Shown here: one piece after another, positions 28,139-36,176 of the stretch | Position numbering within the stretch: the stretch's first letter is position 1 | Layout: the number at the start of each line of letters is the position of its first letter | Assembly (NCBI GenBank): GCA_945883625.1 | Contig: CAMCXW010000013.1 | Location: 1-52,209 of the forward strand | Direction of reading: 5' to 3' | Length of the DNA stretch: 52,209 nucleotides | Source of the DNA: Spirosoma fluviale | GTDB taxonomy: Bacteria; Bacteroidota; Bacteroidia; Cytophagales; Spirosomataceae | The notes under the pieces: generated by a model | What the model was told of the DNA's origin: nothing | Database searches by the model: none | What the model saw: only the letters and a program-made list of their open reading frames with translations | Made by a program: the position numbers and the translations under genes

Positions 28139-29581
28139 ACCCTCTAACGAAACAGCTAATAATTTTTGAGCTTCGACTGCAAACTCCATCGGCAATTGGT
28201 TAAGAACTTCTTTCGCATAACCATTAACGATTAGTGCGACAGCTGTTTCAGAAGATAAACCACGCTGATTGCAGTAAAAAATTTGATCCTCTCCTATTTT
28301 TGATGTAGTCGCTTCGTGTTCCACAGAAGCTGAGTTATTTTTAACTTCTAAATATGGAAAAGTATGCGCCCCACACTTATCTCCTAATAATAATGAATCA
28401 CATTGAGAGAAGTTTTTAGCATGATCTGCTTTACGTGAAACTTGAACTAATCCACGATAAGAGTTTTGTGAAAAACCTGCAGAAATACCTTTTGATACTA
28501 TTCTTGATTTACTATGCTTACCAAGGTGAATCATTTTAGTGCCGGTATCGGCCTGTTGGTAATTATTAGTAACCGCTACAGAATAAAACTCTCCTATTGA
28601 ATAGTCTCCTTTAAGGATTACAGATGGATACTTCCAAGTTACTGCTGAACCAGTTTCAACTTGAGTCCAAGATAATTTAGAATGAGAACCATCACAGATT
28701 CCTCTCTTCGTAACGAAATTATAAATACCGCCTTTACCTTCTTTATCTCCAGGATACCAGTTTTGAACAGTGGAGTATTTGACATCAGCCCCTTTGTGAA
28801 CAAAAATTTCTACAACGGCAGCATGCAATTGATTTTCATCACGCTGTGGTGCGGTGCAACCTTCTAAATAACTTACATATGAATCTTCATCGGCCACAAT
28901 AAGCGTCCGCTCAAATTGTCCCGTACCAGCAGCATTTATACGGAAATAAGTAGAAAGCTCCATTGGACAGCGAACGCCTTTAGGGATATAACAAAATGAA
29001 CCATCAGAAAAAACGGCTCCATTTAAAGCTGCGAAATAATTATCCTTAACCGGCACTACACTACCGAGATATTTTTTTACCAATTCTGGGTGATCTTTTA
29101 CAGCCTCAGATATAGAACAGAATATTATTCCCTTCTCAGCAAGTGTCTCTTTGTAGGTCGTAGCAACTGAAACAGAGTCAATAACAGCATCCACAGCAAC
29201 AGCAACACCTGAAATACGTTTTTGCTCATCAAGTGAAATACCTAACTTTTTAAATGTCTCTAATAATTCAGGATCTATTTCATCCAATGAATTTATCGTT
29301 TTCTTAGGCTTGGGCGCAGAATAATATTTTAAGGCTTCATAGACTGCAGGCGTATAATTCAAATTTGCCCACACAGGTTCTGAAAGCGTTTTCCAATGCC
29401 TGAATGCTGCTAATCGCCATTCAAACATCCAATCAGGTTCATTTTTTTTATCAGAAATAAAACGAATGGTAGATTCATCCAATCCCACTGGCGCTTCATC
29501 TGTATCAAAAAAAGATTCAAACCCATATTTATAATCTGAATTTGTAACCTCTACTAAAATTTCGTCTTGATTGTCTGCCAT
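28127..29581 (-). CDS. sufB: Fe-S cluster assembly protein SufB
   Basis: A 484-residue SufB, the scaffold of the SufBCD complex that builds and passes on Fe-S clusters. [17 protein letters not shown] and the conserved core [20 protein letters not shown], with the cysteine pair, are visible, as is [20 protein letters not shown] near the C-terminus. It is complete. In many genomes sufC and sufD follow; here sufB ends in a convergent neighbour and neither gene is in the window. An Lrp/AsnC regulator lies 79 bases upstream on the same strand. Confidence 0.97.
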   Translation of the reverse strand: MADNQDEILVEVTNSDYKYGFESFFDTDEAPVGLDESTIRFISDKKNEPDWMFEWRLAAFRHWKTLSEPVWANLNYTPAVYEALKYYSAPKPKKTINSLDEIDPELLETFKKLGISLDEQKRISGVAVAVDAVIDSVSVATTYKETLAEKGIIFCSISEAVKDHPELVKKYLGSVVPVKDNYFAALNGAVFSDGSFCYIPKGVRCPMELSTYFRINAAGTGQFERTLIVADEDSYVSYLEGCTAPQRDENQLHAAVVEIFVHKGADVKYSTVQNWYPGDKEGKGGIYNFVTKRGICDGSHSKLSWTQVETGSAVTWKYPSVILKGDYSIGEFYSVAVTNNYQQADTGTKMIHLGKHSKSRIVSKGISAGFSQNSYRGLVQVSRKADHAKNFSQCDSLLLGDKCGAHTFPYLEVKNNSASVEHEATTSKIGEDQIFYCNQRGLSSETAVALIVNGYAKEVLNQLPMEFAVEAQKLLAVSLEGSVG

Positions 29582-29660
29582 TTCAATAAAATTTATGAAA
29601 TGTAAAATTACAAATGAAAATTTAGAAAAACACGATTAATTTAGAATGACTCTAAATAGA

Positions 29661-30125
29661 TTAAAATAAGGGTGTATTTCTAATTAAACTTTCCTCTAAA
29701 GAAATAAAAGTTTCTGTACGCTGAATCCCTGTAACTCGTTGTATTTTATCATGAAGTACCTCACGCAAATGTTGGGTGTCCCGACAAATAATTTTAGCAA
29801 AAATACTGTAAATACCTGTGGTATAATGAATATTGACAACCTCAGGAATAGCTTCCAATTGCTTGGCTACATCTTCATATAATGAGCTTTTATCCAAATA
29901 AATACCTAAAAAAGCAGAAATATCCCAACCGATTTTAGAATAATCAATTAGTAATTGTGCTCCTTTTACAATTCCCAACGTTTCCATTTTCTTCATCCGA
30001 ACATGTACAGTTCCACCAGAAACATCTAAGCGCTGTCCTATCTCAGTATATGGTAAATTTGCATTTGCCACTAAGATTTCCAAAATTTTATAATCTAAAG
30101 GGTCTAAATCAATCTTCTTTTCCAT
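29661..30125 (-). CDS. Lrp/AsnC-family transcriptional regulator
   Basis: A 154-residue regulator with an N-terminal winged helix-turn-helix (LDPLDYKILEILVANANLPY and IGQRLDVSGGTVHVRMKKME) and a C-terminal RAM ligand-binding domain (AIPEVVNIHYTTGIYSIFAK). Such proteins form dimers or octamers and sense amino acids. It precedes sufB by 79 bases and diverges from the tRNA-like gene across about 130 bases. A TACCTTTG on the minus strand (30247-30240) could be its -7 element, with no -33 match. Whether it controls sufB or the RNA is unknown. Confidence 0.92.
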   Translation of the reverse strand: MEKKIDLDPLDYKILEILVANANLPYTEIGQRLDVSGGTVHVRMKKMETLGIVKGAQLLIDYSKIGWDISAFLGIYLDKSSLYEDVAKQLEAIPEVVNIHYTTGIYSIFAKIICRDTQHLREVLHDKIQRVTGIQRTETFISLEESLIRNTPLF

Positions 30126-30194
30126 GAAATTATTTCAATAATTTTATCTTTTGATTGCAAAATATCCAATAAACTTATATTATTATTAAAATAT

Positions 30195-30225
30195 TTTGAA
30201 ATTTTAAATCCATGACATATATTTG
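30195..30225 (+). promoter_or_regulatory. Consensus Bacteroidota promoter for the tRNA-like RNA
   Basis: TTTG at 30195-30198, a 19-base spacer, then TATATTTG at 30218-30225: an exact match to TTTG-N19-TAnnTTTG. Transcription should begin near 30230, about 30 bases before the acceptor stem of the RNA. No protein gene starts downstream before 30538. Confidence 0.75.
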
Positions 30226-30259
30226 ATCCATGATAATTACAAAGGTAGTTATTTTTCAT

Positions 30260-30402
30260 TGTAGGGTGATGAAATTGGCAGACGTGCCCTCCTGTCTCGG
30301 GGGTGGTGGTTCTAGGATAAACACGGCATAATGGGTTGACCACTAAATCAGTTCTGTGTCGCGGCTAACTACACCTTGGAGGTTCGAATCCTTCTCCTAC
30401 AG
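30260..30402 (+). tRNA. tRNA-like RNA, class II body, GUC anticodon, giant variable region
   Basis: A cloverleaf of about 143 bases. The acceptor stem pairs TGTAGGG (30260-30266) with TCCTACA (30395-30401), then G73 at 30402; CCA is not encoded. The D-arm is Leu-like (ATG 30269-30271 with CGT 30283-30285, GG at 30277-30278). The anticodon stem is CCCTC (30287-30291) with GGGGG (30299-30303); the loop CTGTCTC gives anticodon GTC at 30294-30296. The T-arm is GGAGG, TTCGAAT, CCTTC (30378-30394). Between them lies a variable region of 74 bases; a class II tRNA has about 10-20. In it TGGTGGTT (30304-30311) can pair with GACCACTA (30338-30345). GUC, C38, G73 and G2-C71 are Asp identity bases; G10 is A and position 37 is T. 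It may be a strange tRNA, a non-translational RNA or a decayed gene. The cloverleaf is seen; function is inferred. Confidence 0.65.
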
Positions 30403-30446
30403 CATTTTTATTATTTGTTTTTAGTTTGTTGATGAAGTGTAATGTT

Positions 30447-30477
30447 AAAAGCAATTCTATTTTAGGATTGCTTTTTT
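30447..30477 (+). terminator. Intrinsic terminator after the tRNA-like RNA
   Basis: AAAAGCAAT (30447-30455) pairs perfectly with ATTGCTTTT (30467-30475), and inner pairs extend the stem to 13 with a three-base loop. A T-run (30472-30477) follows. It gives the tRNA-like gene a primary transcript of roughly 250 bases, so processing at the 3' end would be needed. Confidence 0.8.
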
Positions 30478-30494
30478 ATATTAATTAAAGTCTA

Positions 30495-30502
30495 TATATT
30501 TG
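30495..30502 (+). promoter_or_regulatory. Possible -7 element for the 1-Cys peroxiredoxin
   Basis: TATATTTG lies 35 bases before the peroxiredoxin ATG. The expected TTTG position falls in the preceding terminator T-run and reads only T-rich, so the promoter is incomplete. Confidence 0.4.
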
Positions 30503-30537
30503 ATAGAATAAATATATTATACTTAAACCCTACTATT

Positions 30538-31173
30538 ATGTCACTACGTTTAGGCGATATCGCACCAGATTTTAGTGCAGACACAACACAAGGTCCTATC
30601 AAATTTCATGAATGGATAGAAAATTCATGGGTATTATTTTTTAGTCATCCGGCTGACTTCACTCCTGTTTGTACAACTGAATTGGGTAAAACCGCCATAT
30701 TGGCTGGAGAATTTGAAAAAAGAGGCGTAAAAGCTATAGCCATTTCAGTAGATGATTTAGCATCGCATAACAAATGGGTACCCGATATTGAGGAAGTAAA
30801 TAATGTTAAAGTTAATTTCCCAATTATTGCAGATCCAGAGAAAAAAATAGCACTACTTTATGATATGATTCATCCGAATGCATCTGAAAAAGCTACTGTA
30901 CGGTCGGTATTTATAATAGGAACTGATAAAAAAATCAAATTAACATTAACTTATCCTGCATCAACAGGTCGTAATTTCACCGAACTTTTACGTGTAATTG
31001 ATTCGTTGCAATTAACAGCTAATTATCAAGTGGCAACTCCTGCAGATTGGGTAAACGGTGAAGATGTAATTATCACACCAGCTGTATCAAATGAAGATGC
31101 TTTGACTAAATTTCCTAAAGGATTTACGTCCGTAAAACCTTATTTACGTGTAACGCCACAACCTAACTTTTAA
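30538..31173 (+). CDS. 1-Cys peroxiredoxin (Prx6 family)
   Basis: A 211-residue peroxiredoxin. The active site is FSHPADFTPVCTTELG with the peroxidatic Cys45, and it is the only cysteine in the protein, so the enzyme is of the 1-Cys type. The extended C-terminal domain (from about 165, with PADWVNGEDVIITPAV) is typical of Prx6. It detoxifies hydrogen peroxide and lipid peroxides, with reduction by an external thiol. The transcript is bounded by terminators at 30447 and 31193, so it is a single-gene unit. Confidence 0.93.
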   Translation: MSLRLGDIAPDFSADTTQGPIKFHEWIENSWVLFFSHPADFTPVCTTELGKTAILAGEFEKRGVKAIAISVDDLASHNKWVPDIEEVNNVKVNFPIIADPEKKIALLYDMIHPNASEKATVRSVFIIGTDKKIKLTLTYPASTGRNFTELLRVIDSLQLTANYQVATPADWVNGEDVIITPAVSNEDALTKFPKGFTSVKPYLRVTPQPNF

Positions 31174-31192
31174 TAAGCTCATTATTCATTAT

Positions 31193-31228
31193 AAAAGGGG
31201 AAAAAGACAAATTTTCCCCTTTTTTTTA
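31193..31228 (+). terminator. Intrinsic terminator of the peroxiredoxin gene
   Basis: AAAAGGGGAAAA (31193-31204) pairs with TTTTCCCCTTTT (31212-31223), a 12-base-pair stem with a seven-base loop, followed by more T to 31228. Confidence 0.9.
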
Positions 31229-31243
31229 TAGTCAAGAATATTG

Positions 31244-31251
31244 TATTTTTG
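31244..31251 (+). promoter_or_regulatory. Probable -7 element for pgi
   Basis: TATTTTTG fits TAnnTTTG. Nineteen bases upstream is TTTT (31221-31224) in place of TTTG. The TTG at 31249, which opens the reading frame, is part of this element. Transcription would begin near 31257, so the ATG at 31279 is the real pgi start. Confidence 0.55.
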
Positions 31252-31278
31252 GCAATTATCAAGCCAAAAGTATACCCA

Positions 31279-32931
31279 ATGAATTTATCCAATATCGCCT
31301 TTTCTCAAACAAAGGCTTATCTAGCATTATCTCAAGATCGTAAAAGATTTGAAAACATTAATTTAAATAGCTTATTTGAACTAGATACAAATAGACAAGC
31401 AAATTTCAATATACTTAGTCAAGATATTCTATTAGATTTTAGTAAAAACATTCTTGATGAGACTTCCTTCAAACACCTAATCGATTTGGCTAATGAATGT
31501 AAATTAGCCGAAGCTATTAAAGCGCAATTTTCCGGAGAAAAAATAAACCAAAATGAGAATCGTGCAGTTTTACATACAGCTTTACGTGCTAATTCCAACC
31601 AATCAATTTTAGTTGATGGAGAAGACATAATCCCTAAAATTCATGCAGTAAAAGCACACATGAAAGACTTTTCAGCTAAGGTTATTTCTGGAAATTGGAA
31701 GGGGTACACAGGGAAAACGATAACGGATGTGATCAACATTGGAATTGGTGGCTCTGACTTAGGCCCAGTAATGGTTACTGAAGCTCTTAGGCCTTATAAA
31801 AATCACTTAAATATTCACTTTGTTAGTAATGTTGATGGAACTCACATTGCAGAAACGCTAAAGAAGGTTAATCCCGAAACGACTTTGTTTCTTATTGCTT
31901 CAAAAACATTTACGACACAAGAAACCATGGCTAATGCATTTTCAGCACGTAATTGGTTTCTTGATCAAGCAAAAGATGAATTAGCCGTATCCAAACATTT
32001 TGTTGCCTTGTCAACAAATGCGAAAGCAGTTAGTGCATTTGGCATAGATGTAGCCAATATGTTTGAATTTTGGGATTGGGTTGGTGGTCGATATTCGCTT
32101 TGGTCAGCAATTGGTTTATCTATTGCCTTATCAGTCGGATTTGAAAACTTTGAGTTGTTATTAAGTGGCGCGAATGAAATGGACGATCATTTTGCAAATA
32201 CAGCATTTGAGGTGAATATGCCGGTCGTTTTAGCATTACTAGGAATTTGGTATGTTAATTTCTTTAATGCTGCCACGCATGCGATTTTACCATACGACCA
32301 ATACATGCATCGTTTTGCAGCGTATTTCCAACAAGGAGATATGGAATCTAATGGTAAATCCGTAGACAGGAATGGGAATCGTGTAGAATATGCTACAGGA
32401 CCAGTGATTTGGGGAGAACCAGGGACAAATGGCCAACATGCTTTTTATCAATTAATTCATCAAGGTACACAACTAATTCCTGCCGATTTTATTGCACCAG
32501 CTATTACTCATAATAAAATCAGCAATCATCATACGCTACTTATGTCAAACTTTTTTGCTCAAACAGAGGCACTCATGAACGGAAAAACAAAAGAAGTGGT
32601 AGAAGCAGAACTTGAAAAAGCTGGTTTAACAAAGGAAGAAATAGCGAAACTAAGTCCATTTAAAGAATTTGAAGGAAATAAACCAACAAACTCCATCTTA
32701 GTTAAGCAAATTACACCAAAAACTTTGGGAGCCATAATTGCTATGTATGAACACAAAATATTCGTGCAAGGTGTGATTTGGAATGTCTTTTCTTATGATC
32801 AATGGGGAGTAGAATTGGGGAAACAATTAGCTAATTCAATTTTGCCTGAATTAGAGCATAATGAAGAAATCCATACGCATGATAGTTCAACGAATGGATT
32901 AATCAACCAATTTAAAGCTTGGCGGGTATAA
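31279..32931 (+). CDS. pgi: Glucose-6-phosphate isomerase
   Basis: A 550-residue phosphoglucose isomerase that interconverts glucose-6-phosphate and fructose-6-phosphate. [36 protein letters not shown] and [12 protein letters not shown] are family motifs for the phosphate and active site; the C-terminus is complete. The start is ATG at 31279 rather than TTG 31249, because the latter is part of the promoter element. It is convergent with hisS, the stops being 2 bases apart. Confidence 0.97.
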   Translation: MNLSNIAFSQTKAYLALSQDRKRFENINLNSLFELDTNRQANFNILSQDILLDFSKNILDETSFKHLIDLANECKLAEAIKAQFSGEKINQNENRAVLHTALRANSNQSILVDGEDIIPKIHAVKAHMKDFSAKVISGNWKGYTGKTITDVINIGIGGSDLGPVMVTEALRPYKNHLNIHFVSNVDGTHIAETLKKVNPETTLFLIASKTFTTQETMANAFSARNWFLDQAKDELAVSKHFVALSTNAKAVSAFGIDVANMFEFWDWVGGRYSLWSAIGLSIALSVGFENFELLLSGANEMDDHFANTAFEVNMPVVLALLGIWYVNFFNAATHAILPYDQYMHRFAAYFQQGDMESNGKSVDRNGNRVEYATGPVIWGEPGTNGQHAFYQLIHQGTQLIPADFIAPAITHNKISNHHTLLMSNFFAQTEALMNGKTKEVVEAELEKAGLTKEEIAKLSPFKEFEGNKPTNSILVKQITPKTLGAIIAMYEHKIFVQGVIWNVFSYDQWGVELGKQLANSILPELEHNEEIHTHDSSTNGLINQFKAWRV

Positions 32932-32933
32932 TA

Positions 32934-34298
32934 TTAAAGGGATTTAATTAAGTCAGAAATGGAGAGCAATTTTTGTTCTCCATTTTTCATATCCTTAAGT
33001 GTAATGTTATCGTCTTTAATCTCCTGTTCTCCGATAACACCTACAAAAGGAATTCCCTTTTTATCTGCAAATTCAAACGACTTTTTGATTTTTGCAATTT
33101 CTGGATAAACCTCGGAAGCTATATTAGATTTTCGTAATTCATTAGCAATTTTTAGAGCGATTGACTGACCAGTTAAATCGAAATAAGTAAGCAAAATCTT
33201 ACTTGCACTCGTTTTGATATCGGGAAACAGATTTAATTCACGCATCACATCGATAATACGCTCAATACCAAATGAAATTCCTACACCACTCATATTGGGT
33301 AAACCGAATGCCTCTGTTAAATTGTCATAGCGACCACCGCCAACAATAGAACCAAATGGTAAATCACATGCCTTGCCTTCATAAATTAAACCTGTGTAAT
33401 AGCTTAAACCTCTAGCTAATTTAAAATCAAACAATATATTTGAGTTATCAAAACCGTTTAAAGCTGAAAAATCTAAAACTGTTTTAATCTCAGATAACCC
33501 TTGTTGGCCTACTTCATTATCACTGAAAAAATCATCCAATAATTGAATCTTTTCATTATTGCTTCCCTGAAATTGGAATAAACTACGGAGAGATTCAAGC
33601 TGAGAAATGGAAAATCCATTTGATATTAATTCAAGGGCAACAGAGTCCCAACCAATTTTATCTAATTTATCAATTGCAACAGAAAATGGGACAAACAAAT
33701 CACTTACGCCTAATACACTTACAATACCAAATAAAATTTTTCGAGAGTTAATAATCAAATTAGTTCTCAAATTTAGCGAGCTAAATATTGACTGAAATAA
33801 AGCGATTAATTCTGCCTCATTTATCAATGAATCTGAACCAATAATATCAGCATCACATTGATAAAATTCACGGTACCTTCCTTTTTGCGGACGATCAGCT
33901 CGCCATACAGGTTGAATCTGAGAGCGCCTAAAAGGAAAAGCAATATCATTTCGATTCATAGCCACGAATCGCGCAAAGGGAACAGTTAAATCATATCTTA
34001 AACCTTTTTCTGAAATTTTCGGAATAAGTAATTTAGATCCTAAACTAAAATCTACCGCTTCTGTATTACTCAAATAATCTCCAGAATTAAGTATTTTAAA
34101 CACTAACTGATCGCCTTCTTCTCCATATTTACCAGTTAATATATGTAAGTTTTCCATAGCTGGAGTTTCAATTGCTTGAAATCCAAAAGCCTCAAAATGA
34201 TTTTTTATAATAGTAAAAACATGTGTCCTCAAAGACATCTCTTTCGGACCAAAATCTCGTGTTCCGCGGGCATTATTAGGTTTTTGAATAATTTTCAT
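32934..34298 (-). CDS. hisS: Histidine-tRNA ligase
   Basis: A class II aminoacyl-tRNA synthetase of 454 residues that charges tRNA-His. Motif 1 is in the N-terminal domain, motif 2 holds GLRYDLTVPFARFVA and QPVWRADRPQKGRYREFYQC, motif 3 contains GGGRYDNL, and the C-terminal anticodon-binding domain starts at about 365. The N-terminus NNARGTRDFGPKEM is typical. It diverges from the 47-residue protein gene over 82 bases. Confidence 0.96.
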   Translation of the reverse strand: MKIIQKPNNARGTRDFGPKEMSLRTHVFTIIKNHFEAFGFQAIETPAMENLHILTGKYGEEGDQLVFKILNSGDYLSNTEAVDFSLGSKLLIPKISEKGLRYDLTVPFARFVAMNRNDIAFPFRRSQIQPVWRADRPQKGRYREFYQCDADIIGSDSLINEAELIALFQSIFSSLNLRTNLIINSRKILFGIVSVLGVSDLFVPFSVAIDKLDKIGWDSVALELISNGFSISQLESLRSLFQFQGSNNEKIQLLDDFFSDNEVGQQGLSEIKTVLDFSALNGFDNSNILFDFKLARGLSYYTGLIYEGKACDLPFGSIVGGGRYDNLTEAFGLPNMSGVGISFGIERIIDVMRELNLFPDIKTSASKILLTYFDLTGQSIALKIANELRKSNIASEVYPEIAKIKKSFEFADKKGIPFVGVIGEQEIKDDNITLKDMKNGEQKLLSISDLIKSL

Positions 34299-34328
34299 AA
34301 AGCAAATTTAATTATTCGAAGCAGAATA

Positions 34329-34359
34329 TTTGATATATAAGCAATAATTCCTATTTTTG
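34329..34359 (+). promoter_or_regulatory. Consensus promoter of the 47-residue protein gene
   Basis: TTTG at 34329-34332, a 19-base spacer, then TATTTTTG at 34352-34359. Transcription should start near 34365, giving a leader of about 16 bases before ATG 34381. Confidence 0.75.
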
Positions 34360-34380
34360 CACACCAAAATTATTAATGAC

Positions 34381-34524
34381 ATGGCAGTAACTAGATTAAA
34401 AAGAAAAGACAGAAGAAATAAAGCTGTAGCTAACAATAAAGTTGAAGCTATCAGAATCTTAAAGCAAAGACCAATTATTAAATTAGTAGATGTTGAAGCT
34501 ATTAAAGCTTCATTTGCTAAATAA
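34381..34524 (+). CDS. Small highly basic 47-residue protein
   Basis: The frame reads MAVTRLKRKDRRNKAVANNK at the N-terminus, continues with EAIRILKQRPIIKLVDVEAI, and ends KASFAK. The N-terminal half is very rich in Arg and Lys, the C-terminal half mixed. I recognise it only as the type of short basic protein seen in Bacteroidota genomes and cannot name it. A consensus promoter sits just upstream and a strong terminator just downstream, so it is a real, independently expressed gene. RNA or ribosome binding is possible from the charge; this is an inference. It is missed by length cut-offs at 60 codons. Confidence 0.75.
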   Translation: MAVTRLKRKDRRNKAVANNKVEAIRILKQRPIIKLVDVEAIKASFAK

Positions 34525-34544
34525 TAAATAATTCTTGAAATTGG

Positions 34545-34573
34545 AACCGGTAATTATTACCGGTTTTTTTTTG
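34545..34573 (+). terminator. Intrinsic terminator of the 47-residue protein gene
   Basis: AACCGGTAA (34545-34553) and TTACCGGTT (34557-34565) form a nine-base-pair stem with a TTA loop, followed by a T-run to 34572. Confidence 0.92.
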
Positions 34574-34598
34574 TTCAAAATAATTTAACAGAACTGTT

Positions 34599-35354
34599 AT
34601 GAAAATTAAATTTATTTTAACCCTTCTTACAGGATTAAGTTTAGGCTTTTCCTCATACGCCCAAGATCATCGGCATGTTGTAACCAATCCATCTAAACCA
34701 GGTGTAACTGAATATTGGGATCCTGAAGTACGCGTTGTTACACCAGGGGTAATTCCATCAGATGCAATCGTATTATTTGATGGCAAGAACTTAGATAGCT
34801 GGGAATCTGTTAAAGATGGTGGAACAGCAAAATGGCAAGTGGCTGATGGAAAAATGACTGTTGTTAGAGGTGCTGGAAACATTTCAACAAAACAAAAATT
34901 CACAAACTATCAATTACATATCGAGTGGCAATCCCCAATTGAGCCTGAAACTTTAAAAAGTCAAGGAAAAGGAAATAGTGGGATTTTCATGCAAGGAATG
35001 TACGAGGTACAAGTATTAAACTCATTTAATAATCGAAGCTATCGAAATGGACAAGCAGGTAGTATCTATAAGCAATCAGCTCCCTTAGTCAATGTCACAT
35101 CACCAATGGGAGAATGGAATACGTATGATATTATATACACAGCTCCTGTTTTTACTATTAATGGAGGAATTGAAACACCTGCATATGTTACCGTAATTCA
35201 CAATGGAGTAGTTGTGCAGAACCATACCAAAATTCAAGGTACAACTGAATATATTGGTCAGCCCAAAAATCCAGTTCATGGCGCAGGTCCGATAAGTTTA
35301 CAAGATCATGGTAACCCAGTAAGCTTCCGCAATATTTGGTTAAGAGAAATGTAA
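34599..35354 (+). CDS. Secreted DUF1080 (3-keto-disaccharide hydrolase-like) protein
   Basis: A 251-residue exported protein: a signal peptide (1-21, ending SYAQ) and a concanavalin-like DUF1080 domain. FDGKNLDSWESVKDG, GKGNSGIFMQGMYEVQVLNSF and the C-terminal LQDHGNPVSFRNIWLREM are the usual DUF1080 marks. The family includes 3-keto-glycoside hydrolases in Bacteroidota and Planctomycetes, so cleavage of oxidised sugars is possible. It starts 26 bases after a terminator and ends before another, so it is monocistronic; no promoter of the usual form fits between the terminator and the ATG. Confidence 0.88.
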   Translation: MKIKFILTLLTGLSLGFSSYAQDHRHVVTNPSKPGVTEYWDPEVRVVTPGVIPSDAIVLFDGKNLDSWESVKDGGTAKWQVADGKMTVVRGAGNISTKQKFTNYQLHIEWQSPIEPETLKSQGKGNSGIFMQGMYEVQVLNSFNNRSYRNGQAGSIYKQSAPLVNVTSPMGEWNTYDIIYTAPVFTINGGIETPAYVTVIHNGVVVQNHTKIQGTTEYIGQPKNPVHGAGPISLQDHGNPVSFRNIWLREM

Positions 35355-35373
35355 TTCTATTTTAATTTTCAAT

Positions 35374-35410
35374 AGGAAGGTTTTTTTCCCGAAAAGCCTT
35401 CCTTTTTTTT
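35374..35410 (+). terminator. Intrinsic terminator of the DUF1080 gene
   Basis: AGGAAGG (35374-35380) pairs with CCTTCCT (35397-35403), and inner T/A pairs lengthen the stem to 12 with a loop near 35386-35391. A T-run to 35410 touches the next ATG. Confidence 0.88.
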
Positions 35411-36175
35411 ATGAAACATATAATCAGCTGGGTACTACGTAATATACCAAGAAAATTTATTCAATTATTTGCCCACAGGTTAATAAAAATATACAGTTTA
35501 TTTCTTAAAGGAAATAAAGTTTACTGTCCCGTTTGCGATCATAAATTCTCGAAATTTCTTCCATATGGACGTTTAAACCCTCGGGAAAATGCTTTATGCC
35601 CGTCATGTTTAAGTTTGGAACGCCATCGGTTAATGCATTTGTTCCTTAAAAATGAAACAGATTTTTATACAAGTAATCCACGCGTTTTACACGTTGCACC
35701 TGAATATTGTTTCATAGAAAGATTTGAAAATTATTTAGGTGATCAATATATAACTGCAGATATCGAGTCGCCACTAGCTAAGGTTAAAATGGATTTGCAC
35801 CAAATTCCATTTCCTGAAAATTCCTTTGATGTAATATTTTGTAATCACGTTTTAGAGCATGTGAAAAATGATGTAGTTTGTATGCAAGAAATACGTCGGG
35901 TAATGAAACCAAATGGATTCGCCCTTTGTCAAAGTCCTCAACGATATGATTTAGAAACAACCTACGAAGACGCAAGCATAACAGACCCACGTGAAAGAGA
36001 AATTCACTTTTTACAAAATGACCATTTACGTATTTATGGAAGTGATTTCGGCAAGCAATTAGAAAACTCTGGCTTTACTGTTATTCCTTATAACATGATT
36101 GAAAAGTTAGGCAAAACCGAAAGTATACGAATGGCACTGCCATTAGAAGAAATTATTTATATGTGTAAAAAATAA
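35411..36175 (+). CDS. SAM-dependent methyltransferase with N-terminal zinc knuckle
   Basis: A 254-residue class I methyltransferase. Two CxxC pairs, CPVC (39-42) and CPSC (63-66), make a probable zinc-binding knuckle before the fold. The SAM domain shows VLHVAPEY (about 92), ADIE for the acidic loop, and FDVIFCNHVLEHV typical of Methyltransf_11. A glycolipid, quinone or tRNA substrate is possible, but none can be named. The ATG touches the preceding T-run, so no separate promoter is visible. It is 1 base before the aminopeptidase gene and probably co-transcribed with it. Confidence 0.83.
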   Translation: MKHIISWVLRNIPRKFIQLFAHRLIKIYSLFLKGNKVYCPVCDHKFSKFLPYGRLNPRENALCPSCLSLERHRLMHLFLKNETDFYTSNPRVLHVAPEYCFIERFENYLGDQYITADIESPLAKVKMDLHQIPFPENSFDVIFCNHVLEHVKNDVVCMQEIRRVMKPNGFALCQSPQRYDLETTYEDASITDPREREIHFLQNDHLRIYGSDFGKQLENSGFTVIPYNMIEKLGKTESIRMALPLEEIIYMCKK

Positions 36176-36176
36176 G

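Noticed and set aside
30104-30343. Minus-strand ORF overlapping the Lrp gene start and the tRNA-like RNA
   Set aside because: It shadows the RNA gene and overlaps the Lrp start codon; the peptide is unlike any family.
30260-30402. tmRNA or a group I intron in the tRNA-like gene
   Set aside because: tmRNA has no anticodon arm and would carry a tag frame; here a complete anticodon arm is present. The extra bases are too few for a group I intron and sit in the variable region, not in the anticodon loop.
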